From contig CANNNN010000076.1 of NCBI GenBank assembly GCA_947506075.1, positions 1 to 9,820 of the forward strand: 9,820 bases of DNA, given 5' to 3'. The position numbers and the translations under genes are program-made. This DNA is from Methylococcaceae bacterium. Lineage in GTDB: Bacteria > Pseudomonadota > Gammaproteobacteria > Methylococcales > Methylomonadaceae. Below the pieces are notes generated by a model. That model had not been told where the DNA came from and searched no databases. It saw only the letters and a program-made list of their open reading frames with translations. Shown here one piece after another: positions 1-7,013 of the stretch. The stretch's first letter is position 1. Every line of letters begins with the position of its first letter.

Positions 1-1
1 C

Positions 2-136
2 AGGACAGAACTTTATGCGCAGGCTTATTGTCGAATATCGAGCTATCTACAAACGATGGCGAACAAAGGATATAACCCGCTTATTGCCGTTCAAATGGCT
101 CTGGCTGGCGAACTGGGATGTATATGGGGCGAGTAG
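2..136 (+). CDS. C-terminal end of a probable IS66-type transposase (partial)
   Basis: The frame is open from the window edge and ends at TAG 134-136, giving 44 residues. The central stretch YCRISSYLQTMANKGYNPL, followed by an alanine/leucine-rich helix and AGEL, resembles the last helix of IS66-family DDE transposases. In many of those proteins the catalytic core is followed by a pattern like FCRxRxYxST..K.G..A.DAL before the stop. The catalytic residues would lie upstream, outside the window. I judged this frame real because a longer overlapping reading frame (15-341) has no recognisable family pattern. No terminal inverted repeat or target duplication can be confirmed, since the left end is missing. 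The family call rests on a short motif and is moderate; some other transposase group is possible. Confidence 0.45.
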   Translation, partial: RTELYAQAYCRISSYLQTMANKGYNPLIAVQMALAGELGCIWGE

Positions 137-318
137 TTACGATTTTAGATTTAAGGCGGCTATCAGGAGAGTAGATTTCGCCAATCCATTTTTAGTGAAA
201 ATAAAAAACATAATTATCAGCAAGTTACTTGATTTAAGCATTTTTTGCACCAATAGCGGACTGGGTGTTCTTCAAAGGCATGCTATATCACAAGCTGTTG
301 TTTTATATAGTTTTTTAA
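137..318. other. Gene-poor stretch between transposase end and toxin remnant
   Basis: This AT-rich stretch probably contains the right end of the insertion sequence and decayed DNA. In the frame of the downstream toxin remnant, residues around 253-267 read IADWV. That resembles the A-x-W-I/V strand found in the middle of DUF3368 proteins, but stops at 235-237 and 316-318 break the frame. This suggests the toxin gene once extended through here. No promoter, RNA gene or clear insertion-sequence terminus is visible. Confidence 0.4.
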
Positions 319-567
319 GTAATCGCTCAAGCACTATATAAACAAATGTCCGCCGATAAATTATTGATCGATGATCGACGTGGGCGCAAAGTGGCTAAAA
401 TAAATCAGATTAGTACTATTGGTTCCCTGGAAGTCCTATTGGCTGCCAAGGAAAAAGGCTTGGTTGTGGAGGTGACTCCATTACTGCGACTACTAGAAAA
501 ATCAGATATCTATTTGAGCCCAGTGTTGATGATTACAGTTTTGGAATTAGCTGGGGAAGCAGGATAA
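319..567 (+). pseudogene. 3' remnant of a DUF3368 / PIN-like (VapC-type) toxin gene
   Basis: The product reads VIAQALYKQMSADKLL, then IDDRRGRKVAK, then IGSLEVLLAAKEKGLV, then a helix ending in LELAGE. This order matches the C-terminal half of DUF3368 proteins: a GE-A-E-A-I-x-LA helix, a strand ending L-I-D-(E/D)-R-x-G-R-x-x-A, a TG-(S/T)-L-x-x-LL-x-A-K-x-x-G-L segment, and a final LxLAGE. DUF3368 proteins are PIN-fold relatives of VapC ribonuclease toxins and are usually about 150-165 residues. Here the N-terminal half, including the usual S-N-T-S-P-L start and first acidic residues, is absent, and a stop at 316-318 interrupts the frame. An ATG at 346 could give a 73-residue product, but it would lack half the active site. 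No partner antitoxin is seen. The upstream transposase end makes insertion-driven decay likely. It converges with the TolC gene. Confidence 0.7.
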
Positions 568-587
568 ACTTTGGCCAATCCCGAAGG

Positions 588-628
588 TCAGGTTAGCTTA
601 TTGAGCGTAGCGAGATAACGTAACCCGA
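588..628. repeat. REP-like palindrome downstream of the secretion operon
   Basis: This is an imperfect inverted repeat. Arm 588-601 (tcaggttagcttat) pairs with 615-628 (ataacgtaacccga) with three mismatches, around a 13-nt centre containing GAGCGTAGCGAG. Such GGTTA...TAACC palindromes with a GCGTAGC core are typical of dispersed REP-type elements in proteobacterial genomes. It lies about 20 bp beyond the TolC stop codon and about 20 bp beyond the toxin remnant. It could end or stabilise transcripts from both sides. No clear U-run follows on either strand, so I do not call it a simple intrinsic terminator. Confidence 0.6.
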
Positions 629-648
629 TATTTGCGGCTACTATTCAA

Positions 649-1959
649 TCAATGCAACCAACTATTAATCACCTCTAAATCTCCCCGAGACAACGAGCCC
701 GCCGATTGCTTTAACATCAAAACGTTCAAAATGTAATCGTAACGGGCTTGGGCATGATCTCGCTGGGTACGTGAATAATTGCGGTTGGCGATAAGTACGT
801 CAGCCATAATACGGGTACCCACCATCAAGCCTTTTTCCGCAGCCTCTACCGCAACCTTTGTGGATTGTTGAGCAGACTTCAAGGCATGAATCTGACTAAT
901 CGTAAATTCTATGCCCTCATAGGCGTCCTGAATTTGCCTCTCGGCAGCACGCCGCTGTTTGTCGACGTTTTGTTGGGCGGCCTGGAACTGATGACGAGCC
1001 TGACGTACACGGGAATCAGTGCCACCACCCTGAAAAACCGGCACATTCAATTGCACGCCGACCGTCTGAGAATTTGCCACTAAACCCGCCGGACGATCGG
1101 TATCGGCCATGCCGAAATTGCCTACCAAATCCAGGGTTGGTAAATGCCCAGCAAATTGTATTTCGATATTTTTTCTGGCCAATTCTGCACGGTTGTTGGC
1201 AGCAATGAGGGTCAGATTATTTTGTTGTGCCAGAGACAGCCAGTTCTGAAGATTGTTTGGGACAGGGTATTCCAACGGAAATTCTTCCCGCAAGATATTC
1301 AGTTCGATATTCGCTGCACCAATGATCTCAGACAGCGCTGTTTTGGCCGCCCGCAGCTTGCGTTGACCATCAATTTCGCTGGCATTGACTTGATCGAAGC
1401 CGGCCTGCGCTTCTTGTAAATCGGTAATCGCAGCCGTCCCGATAAGGTGGCGTTGCTTCATCTGTTGCAACTGGTATTCAAGCGAGTGCTTTTCCATTCT
1501 GGCAAACTCCAAATTACTTTGAGCCGCCAGCACGGCGAAATAGGCTTTGGCCGTTCTTACCAACAGATTTTGTTGTTCGGCGGCATACTCTGCTTCAGCC
1601 TGAGCGATCTGGTTTTCACTTTGAGTAAGTTGCACCCAATAATCATGATGATAAATCGGCTGAGAGAGCTTAAGGTATACATTGCTATCCCAAAAATGCT
1701 GAGCACCAACTTGCAGTTGTGTATAGGTATTCGTGGTGTCAAAACGATTGGCGTTTAAGGCGCCTACGATAGACAGGGATGGCAACAGCCTCGCCAGACT
1801 CTGGGGTTTGGCTTCCAGTATGGCGTTTCGGTTTTCTTCCACTTCATGAATGGCCGGATCAAACTGCCAGGCAAGGTCGTAGATTTCCAGCAAATCCTGA
1901 GCATGAACCTGGCTCATCCACGAAAATAGCAACAAGACAGTTAGTAAATAATTTAACAT
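649..1959 (-). CDS. TolC-family outer-membrane efflux/secretion channel protein
   Basis: This 436-residue protein should form the trimeric outer-membrane and periplasmic duct of the operon's exporter. Residues 1-20 are a signal peptide ending VHA, with cleavage likely before QD. The mature part has the twofold outer-membrane-factor repeat. The first half has long helices at about 110-215. The second half has HLPTLDLVG (272-280), a beta segment ending VPVFQGGG (306-313), more coiled coil, and the conserved tail GTRIMADVLIANRNYSRTQR followed by ARYDYILNVLMLKQSAGSLS. That last motif is characteristic of type I secretion TolC proteins. The length is normal for the family. The ATG is the only reasonable start, because an in-frame stop lies about 50 nt upstream. 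No strong ribosome binding site is visible, so translation may depend on the upstream adaptor gene 47 bp away. It is the last gene of the operon. Confidence 0.93.
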   Translation of the reverse strand: MLNYLLTVLLLFSWMSQVHAQDLLEIYDLAWQFDPAIHEVEENRNAILEAKPQSLARLLPSLSIVGALNANRFDTTNTYTQLQVGAQHFWDSNVYLKLSQPIYHHDYWVQLTQSENQIAQAEAEYAAEQQNLLVRTAKAYFAVLAAQSNLEFARMEKHSLEYQLQQMKQRHLIGTAAITDLQEAQAGFDQVNASEIDGQRKLRAAKTALSEIIGAANIELNILREEFPLEYPVPNNLQNWLSLAQQNNLTLIAANNRAELARKNIEIQFAGHLPTLDLVGNFGMADTDRPAGLVANSQTVGVQLNVPVFQGGGTDSRVRQARHQFQAAQQNVDKQRRAAERQIQDAYEGIEFTISQIHALKSAQQSTKVAVEAAEKGLMVGTRIMADVLIANRNYSRTQRDHAQARYDYILNVLMLKQSAGSLSRGDLEVINSWLH

Positions 1960-2006
1960 TCGTTTGTTTTCGGCAAGGGTATGGGGGGGTTAAGTTATTC
2001 ACAAAC

Positions 2007-2834
2007 TCATTGAAGAACAGGGAGTTCGGCTTGGCAACTAATGCCGGCTGGCAGGCGATGATCAGGATTGGGCACTTCCAGCCGAATACCCAAGGTGCCA
2101 CTTGAGGCATCAACGACAGGGTCAATGACTTTAATCCGAGCTTTAAACTCACTAAGCCCGTCCCCATTGGGTTTGACATGAATGTCATCACCCACATGAA
2201 TCTTACCCAATGCCGCCGCCGGTATCACCACTTCGACATAAAGCGGATTAGTCTGCGCGAGTTTCAAAATGGCCAGGTGGTCGCTGATTTGAGCCACTTC
2301 ACCCGGATGATGGGATCGTTCCATCACCACGCCCTCAAATGGACTCCGAAGCGTCTTGAGCTTCATGACTTCGTCCAATTCATTCACTTGCAGTTCGGCA
2401 ACGCGGCTATTGTCCTTGGCATCCATCAATTCTGCCGATGCCAGATTCTTTCCGCTCTCTGATTCGTCGCGATCGTTGCCCGAAACATATTTATCCCGAA
2501 ACAACTCCTGATTGCGCTCAAACTTCTTGCTGGAATAATCCAGTCGGCTTTTTGCAGCCAACTGCGCCCCATGCATTCCAGCCTTGTATTTAGCTTGGTT
2601 GTAGCGCGCCCGATCAACGCCCATATCAAGCGTAATTAACACCTGACCTTGTTTAACCACGTCACCCCGATCAACGGTGATTTTCTCGATCAGACCTTCG
2701 ATGGGTGCCCTAAGCTCGATAACCCGACTCGGTTCGATCAGGCATTCAAAAGACTTGGCGTTGACGGCCTGACTTGCTGGATATAAAAGAGTAATCATCA
2801 AAAAAACTTGTTTGATCCCTGAATGGCTATTCAC
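2007..2834 (-). CDS. Soluble periplasmic adaptor protein (HlyD/RND membrane-fusion family)
   Basis: This 275-residue protein probably bridges the inner-membrane parts to TolC. Residues 1-26 form a signal peptide ending AVNA, so it is periplasmic and not membrane-anchored like the two larger adaptors here. A split barrel-sandwich (biotinyl-lipoyl-like) domain is visible: EPSRVIELRAPIEGLIEKI then RGDVVKQGQVLITLD (about 34-70), and its second half TLRSPFEGVVMERSHHPGEV (161-180). Between them lies a helical hairpin at about 75-158. A beta-barrel segment follows (about 195-272), ending in LPAGISC. Cys31 and Cys267 lie near the two ends of the mature protein and could form a disulfide. It starts with GTG, supported by a good AAGGAA site six bases upstream. 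It is shorter than typical adaptors, which usually exceed 350 residues. It follows the SecA-like gene by 24 bp. Confidence 0.9.
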   Translation of the reverse strand: MNSHSGIKQVFLMITLLYPASQAVNAKSFECLIEPSRVIELRAPIEGLIEKITVDRGDVVKQGQVLITLDMGVDRARYNQAKYKAGMHGAQLAAKSRLDYSSKKFERNQELFRDKYVSGNDRDESESGKNLASAELMDAKDNSRVAELQVNELDEVMKLKTLRSPFEGVVMERSHHPGEVAQISDHLAILKLAQTNPLYVEVVIPAAALGKIHVGDDIHVKPNGDGLSEFKARIKVIDPVVDASSGTLGIRLEVPNPDHRLPAGISCQAELPVLQ

Positions 2835-2840
2835 ATTAAT

Positions 2841-2846
2841 TTCCTT
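2841..2846 (-). promoter_or_regulatory. Ribosome binding site supporting a GTG start
   Basis: On the minus strand AAGGAA is followed by six bases and then GTG (2832-2834) of the periplasmic adaptor gene. The overlapping ATG at 2834-2836 is out of frame and runs at once into TGA, so this site decides in favour of the GTG. It is the clearest Shine-Dalgarno sequence in the operon and suggests the adaptor is translated independently of the SecA-like gene. Confidence 0.7.
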
Positions 2847-2858
2847 GCCCGTGCTGTT

Positions 2859-4847
2859 TCATAACTGTTGGCCTGAAAAGGCCAACATGCGTTCAATTTG
2901 GAGATCATGATCGATGGTTTGATAGCGGATCATCGCATTCTGCTTTTCAGCGCGCTGCTGACTGATACGACGTAACCAAAAATAAGTCCGATCCGACTGC
3001 ACCGTTGTGTGACTAGCGAACTGAAGTAGCCAATAGGGCGCATAGTGTCTGAATAGATCATCATCCATTGCAACAATCGCCTGAAAACTGCCCGGATCGC
3101 CCTGACGTCCGCAACGCCCATATAACTGTCTATCCACGCGAGCTGAATCATGAAATTCGGTCAGGATAACATGTAGCCCCCCGGCATCGGCAACGCCTGC
3201 ACCCAGTTTAATATCCGTCCCCCGTCCCGCCATATTAGTCGCCACAGTCACCACTCCAGCGCATCCGGCTTGTTCAATCAGCTGCGCCTCTTCTGCATCC
3301 TGTCGCGCATTTAATACTTGATGAACAATAGCCGCTTCCGTTAAATAAACCGCCAGTTGCTCGGAAGCCTCTACGGAACGCGTCCCCACTAACACCGGCC
3401 GTCCTTGTAAAATCTGTTGTTTAACCATGTCGACCACATTGTGCCACTTCTGCTGTTGGTCATCCGCCAATAGAGTTCTGTTCGCTTTTTTTTGTGACGG
3501 CTTATTGGTGGGTATTGGCGACACTTTAAGCCTATACACCGCCCATAATTCATCGGCCACCTCATTTGCTGTGCCGGTCATGCCGCAAAGATGCAAATAA
3601 CGCCGAAACAAGCGTTGGTAGGTGATGCGTGCCAACGTCTCTCTGGGATTGGTTATCGTACATTCTTCTTTAGCCTCGATCAGTTGATGCAGGCCCTGCT
3701 CCCAGGAACGATCGGGCATCAAGCGTCCGGTATATTCATCAACAATCTGAATTTGATCCTCCTTGACCAGATAATGTTTGTCCCTTTCGTAAAGATGAAG
3801 CGCGGTCAATGCCTGATTGACCAGTTCAACCCATAACGGCCCCAATTTTTTTAGCTCAGGCGATTTTAGTGCCAAGTCTTTTAGCTGCACTTTCGCGGCA
3901 TTTTTAAGTTTCACGCTACGGCGCTTTTCTGACAAATCATAATCCCTGTCCTCTTGCAAATTCGCCGCAACTGACAAAGCGATGTTCAAGATTTCCGGGT
4001 ACAGCACCGGTTTGCCCTGACTGGAAATAATCAACGGCGTACGCGCTTCGTCTATCATAACGCTATCGGCTTCATCGACGATCGCAAAATGGAGGCCGCG
4101 CAATAACAAGTTTTTATGCCTATTATCCCCACCCAAGGCACTGGCTACCGCTAAGCGCGAAGCGCTAGGCCAATCACTAAGTAACAAGCGATCCCGCAAA
4201 TAATCAAAACCCAATTCCTTATTCGTGCAATAGGTGATGTCGGCGCGATAGGACTGCCGCTTGTCTTCTATTTCTTGGCCGTTCTGGACAACGCCTACGC
4301 TAAAACCCAAGGCTTCGTATAAAGGCTGCATCTCTTCCGCATCGCGCGCAGCCAAATAGTCATTGACGGGCACAATGTGTACCGGTATGCCAGCCATCGC
4401 CGCCACCCCGGCTGCCAGGGTGGCCGTTAATGATTTGCCCTCACCGGTCTGCATCTCGGCGATCTGTCCTTTCAGCAGCACCAGTCCACCTAACAGCTGC
4501 ACAGGATAATGCCTTTTTTTCAGGGTACGCCAGGACATTTCCTGGATAAGCGCAAAGCCTTCAGCGACTAAAGGAAGCAGCAGACCGTGTTTACGCAACT
4601 GTTGAACGAGCAGATTGACTTGTTGTTGCAAACTGTCCTGGCTTGCTGTTGCTAACTCATTACTGAAGCTTTCAATCCGTCTGAGGAAACCTTCGTTAGT
4701 TAAGTTCCAATGCGCTACCGGCTTTAACAAGCGCGAATACAGCGCCGCCAAGCGCCTATCCCAACTGCTTTGAACAACATCCTGCTTTTCAGCATAAGGC
4801 CCATTACTTAAACTCCCGTGCAAACCAGGATTGATGGTATTAAACAT
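2859..4847 (-). CDS. SecA-like translocase ATPase, C-terminally shortened paralogue
   Basis: This cytosolic DEAD-like motor of 662 residues is homologous to SecA, which pushes unfolded proteins through SecYEG. The SecA order is clear: Walker A in AEMQTGEGKSLTATLAA (GEGKS 135-139), VNDYLAARDAE (161-171), ITYCTNKELGFDYLRD (204-219), Walker B in VDEADSVMIDEARTPLIIS (257-275), a preprotein-binding region with DEYTGRLMPDR (370-380), CGMTGTANE (421-429), VGTRSVEASEQL (487-498), TNMAGRGTDIKLG (537-549), and the arginine-finger motif GRCGRQGDPGS (577-587). Housekeeping SecA is about 850-900 residues. This one ends some 60 residues after the motor, keeping only the start of the long scaffold helix (QQRAEKQNAMIRYQ). 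The wing, two-helix finger and C-terminal zinc-binding linker are absent. The start overlaps the M50 gene stop by 8 bp with no obvious ribosome binding site, so translation is probably coupled. It is not the housekeeping secA and not the Gram-positive SecA2 context. Its likely role is energising the dedicated export system; this is inferred. Confidence 0.92.
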   Translation of the reverse strand: MFNTINPGLHGSLSNGPYAEKQDVVQSSWDRRLAALYSRLLKPVAHWNLTNEGFLRRIESFSNELATASQDSLQQQVNLLVQQLRKHGLLLPLVAEGFALIQEMSWRTLKKRHYPVQLLGGLVLLKGQIAEMQTGEGKSLTATLAAGVAAMAGIPVHIVPVNDYLAARDAEEMQPLYEALGFSVGVVQNGQEIEDKRQSYRADITYCTNKELGFDYLRDRLLLSDWPSASRLAVASALGGDNRHKNLLLRGLHFAIVDEADSVMIDEARTPLIISSQGKPVLYPEILNIALSVAANLQEDRDYDLSEKRRSVKLKNAAKVQLKDLALKSPELKKLGPLWVELVNQALTALHLYERDKHYLVKEDQIQIVDEYTGRLMPDRSWEQGLHQLIEAKEECTITNPRETLARITYQRLFRRYLHLCGMTGTANEVADELWAVYRLKVSPIPTNKPSQKKANRTLLADDQQQKWHNVVDMVKQQILQGRPVLVGTRSVEASEQLAVYLTEAAIVHQVLNARQDAEEAQLIEQAGCAGVVTVATNMAGRGTDIKLGAGVADAGGLHVILTEFHDSARVDRQLYGRCGRQGDPGSFQAIVAMDDDLFRHYAPYWLLQFASHTTVQSDRTYFWLRRISQQRAEKQNAMIRYQTIDHDLQIERMLAFSGQQL

Positions 4848-7011
4848 TGAGACGACTCAAAAATAATTGCCTAACTCTGCGGCCGATCTGAAAAGCCCAA
4901 GGCTCCGGTTGATGGTTAAACCGCACATGCACCCGGGCCCCATAGGGCGCCTGTAAATTTGAACTCAAGTCCTCCGCTAGAGGCTTTGATAGCGCCAAGT
5001 CGTATTGAAATAAACTGGCCAGGGTTTTAGCTTTATTGGCATCACTCGGATCTAGCGGATGTAAACCGCCACCCTCAGTACTCAACGCCAAACTGGGCAA
5101 CTCGGTTTTAGCCGCTGGAACCTCGCGAATGATAGTCGCAGAGACCACTTCATCAATACGGCTGGCAAAGCGTATCGCAACATCTTTGACTTCGCGGCTC
5201 ACCAAATCGACATCGTCTTGTGTGACGACCACTCTGACCAATTGCGAGCTGCCATCGACCACAAAACCGACCAACTCGCCTTGTTTAATGAATCGTCCCG
5301 GCAAATCCGCTGCTTCGTTGACCAGTATAAATCGCCCCTGGGCATGGCTACGAATCAACAATCGCTCGGCCCGTTCCTCCGCTCTGGCTAAATTGGCTTG
5401 CTCATGTAATAACTCTTCGCGGGTAATCTCGGCTTTGACTTTATCCTCTAGCCACTCGGCCGTTCTTCTTGCGCTGATTTCTTCGATGCGGGCGCGATAA
5501 ACCGCAATTTCCGAGTTTAACACCGGATCATGAGTCACTATTAACAGCTCGTCCTGTGCCACATTAGTGCCAACGGGTGCCAGAACCCGCTCCACAAAAC
5601 CGGAACTCGTCGCCCGAACTTCGGCTTGCTCAGGCAACCAAAGTACCCCTTCGGTCTGGGTACGTAAGGGCATCGGCACCGCCAAAAACAATAAGCCCAG
5701 AAAACAGACCAAACCGGCGCTGACTAAGCTTGCCCGCATGCGATTGTTATTCAAGCTGGGACTAAATAACAAATAGGATAGCTGCTTGACCAAAGGAAGG
5801 ATCAGCATCGAAAAGCACGACCAGAGCGCCATCAACACGCCAATCACAAAAAATTCACTAGCTAAAAACAGCGCAATTCCCATCATCACTATAAAGCGAT
5901 AGACCAACGAAGCCGGGCCATAAAATATAAACCAGGAGCGTTCCGCAGGCGTGGCATCGGGTGGGGTTGACTCTTGCGTGCCTAACAAATATCGATTCGC
6001 CAGAAATGCCCAATAGCGATTGGCACGCATGCCAAGATTGGGAATCTCCAGAAAATCCGACAGCATGTAATAGCCGTCATAGCGTAATAAGGGATTGCCA
6101 TTGAACACCACCGTCGAAACCCCGGCAATAACAATGACATTGTACAGCCATGATCGCGCCATTCCCGGCTCTAGCATAGCCCAGACGATCAGCGCCAGTC
6201 CGGCAATAAACAATTCCGCCATCATGCCGGCGCCGCCGACCAGCAGTCTATGCCATTTATTTGGAAAGCCCGCCGAGGCACTGGCGTCGACATAGGGAAC
6301 CGGCATCAAGGCTAGTAACATCACGCCCATTTCATGCACCTGCCCGCCATAGTTCCTGGTCGCATAACCATGCCCCAACTCATGAATGGCTTTAACCAGA
6401 GGAAACACCAAGCCGATAATCAACAGATTTGACGTAGCCAACAAGCGATCAGAGATATTTTCAGTTAATTGATCCCAATGCTCTCCAGCCACCACCAGCC
6501 CCGAAACGACCACGACTAGCCAAATAAACAGGCCGGAGATGGAAAAAAGCGGTTTGATCCAGGGTAAGGTATCTTTCAGAAAACTGTCAGGATTCCACAG
6601 TGGAATCCTGATAGATAGGGGATTTTTGATATTGTTAAGCCAAACGCTCTGGCTCTGTTTAGCATATCGACTAAACAATTCGGCCGTGTCTGGCACCACA
6701 TCGTTAGTCAACAAATCATTGGCATGTAATTGGCCCAGCAATTGAATGACGTCTTCCTGGCCAGGCGCATTGTCGCCCAAAGAACCCAATAATTCCTGCC
6801 AAATATCGTCAATACAGATGTCACCGTCAAGCCGACTGATGAACTGATAAGCTATCGGGGTGAAGCGATGAACCCTGACCGCAGATCGATCATCAATGAT
6901 ATACCAGATTTTGCCGCGATAACGGTGACGATGTATGTTGACATGTTGCGACAAGCTAGGCTTGAGTTGCGCGACCCTATGCCATGAAGGACTGTAGTAA
7001 CGTGAGGCCAT
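4840..7011 (-). CDS. PqqD-like / M50 site-2 metalloprotease / HlyD fusion membrane protein
   Basis: Numbering below counts from the GTG at 7029 (729 residues). Residues 35-115 look like a PqqD-type domain (HRYRGKIWYIIDDRS, FTPIAYQFISRLDG, then a helix), a fold that binds peptides in RiPP and export systems. A multispan membrane domain (about 160-452) carries HELGH (216-220) with both zinc histidines and the glutamate, and GNPLLRYDGYY (311-321) whose Asp318 is the expected third ligand. The protease therefore looks intact and resembles the YydH-like M50 group. The periplasmic C-terminus (about 457-625) is a HlyD-like barrel-sandwich: EGVLWLPEQAEVRATSSGFVE, GTNVAQDELLIV, a short coiled coil (505-560), HAQGRFILV and GRFIKQGELVGFVV. 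I chose the ATG at 7009-7011 (723 residues) because it shares a base with the upstream TGA (TGATG) and a GGA lies seven bases upstream; the GTG is equally possible. It may hold, cleave or pass on the export substrate. Confidence 0.9.
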   Translation of the reverse strand: MASRYYSPSWHRVAQLKPSLSQHVNIHRHRYRGKIWYIIDDRSAVRVHRFTPIAYQFISRLDGDICIDDIWQELLGSLGDNAPGQEDVIQLLGQLHANDLLTNDVVPDTAELFSRYAKQSQSVWLNNIKNPLSIRIPLWNPDSFLKDTLPWIKPLFSISGLFIWLVVVVSGLVVAGEHWDQLTENISDRLLATSNLLIIGLVFPLVKAIHELGHGYATRNYGGQVHEMGVMLLALMPVPYVDASASAGFPNKWHRLLVGGAGMMAELFIAGLALIVWAMLEPGMARSWLYNVIVIAGVSTVVFNGNPLLRYDGYYMLSDFLEIPNLGMRANRYWAFLANRYLLGTQESTPPDATPAERSWFIFYGPASLVYRFIVMMGIALFLASEFFVIGVLMALWSCFSMLILPLVKQLSYLLFSPSLNNNRMRASLVSAGLVCFLGLLFLAVPMPLRTQTEGVLWLPEQAEVRATSSGFVERVLAPVGTNVAQDELLIVTHDPVLNSEIAVYRARIEEISARRTAEWLEDKVKAEITREELLHEQANLARAEERAERLLIRSHAQGRFILVNEAADLPGRFIKQGELVGFVVDGSSQLVRVVVTQDDVDLVSREVKDVAIRFASRIDEVVSATIIREVPAAKTELPSLALSTEGGGLHPLDPSDANKAKTLASLFQYDLALSKPLAEDLSSNLQAPYGARVHVRFNHQPEPWAFQIGRRVRQLFLSRLNV

Positions 7012-7013
7012 CA
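7009..7013 (-). promoter_or_regulatory. TGATG stop/start junction coupling two operon genes
   Basis: On the minus strand the TGA stop of the GAF-HlyD gene (7013-7011) shares its last base with an ATG (7011-7009) in the M50 reading frame. This arrangement normally gives termination-reinitiation coupling and near-equal production of two subunits. The alternative GTG start at 7029-7027 would make the overlap 19 bp. Confidence 0.5.

Noticed and set aside
15..341. 108-codon plus-strand reading frame at the left edge
   Set aside because: No family pattern, odd composition, and it overlaps a better-supported transposase frame (2-136) and the toxin remnant.
1983..1989. Run of seven G between the adaptor and TolC genes, possible phase-variation tract
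   Set aside because: It is intergenic, short, and the upstream frame is closed by a stop, so slippage would not switch a gene on or off. An effect on spacing is conceivable but unsupported.
1859..2197. 112-codon minus-strand frame bridging the TolC and adaptor genes
   Set aside because: It lies out of frame across two well-supported genes and has no domain signature; it exists only because the spacer lacks stops in that frame.
2859..4847. Housekeeping SecA
   Set aside because: The length (662 residues), loss of the C-terminal domains and the operon context point to a dedicated paralogue.
5036..5500. 154-codon plus-strand frame opposite the M50-HlyD gene
   Set aside because: Low-complexity Ser/Thr/Ala-rich antisense product over a clearly coding HlyD region; a shadow frame.
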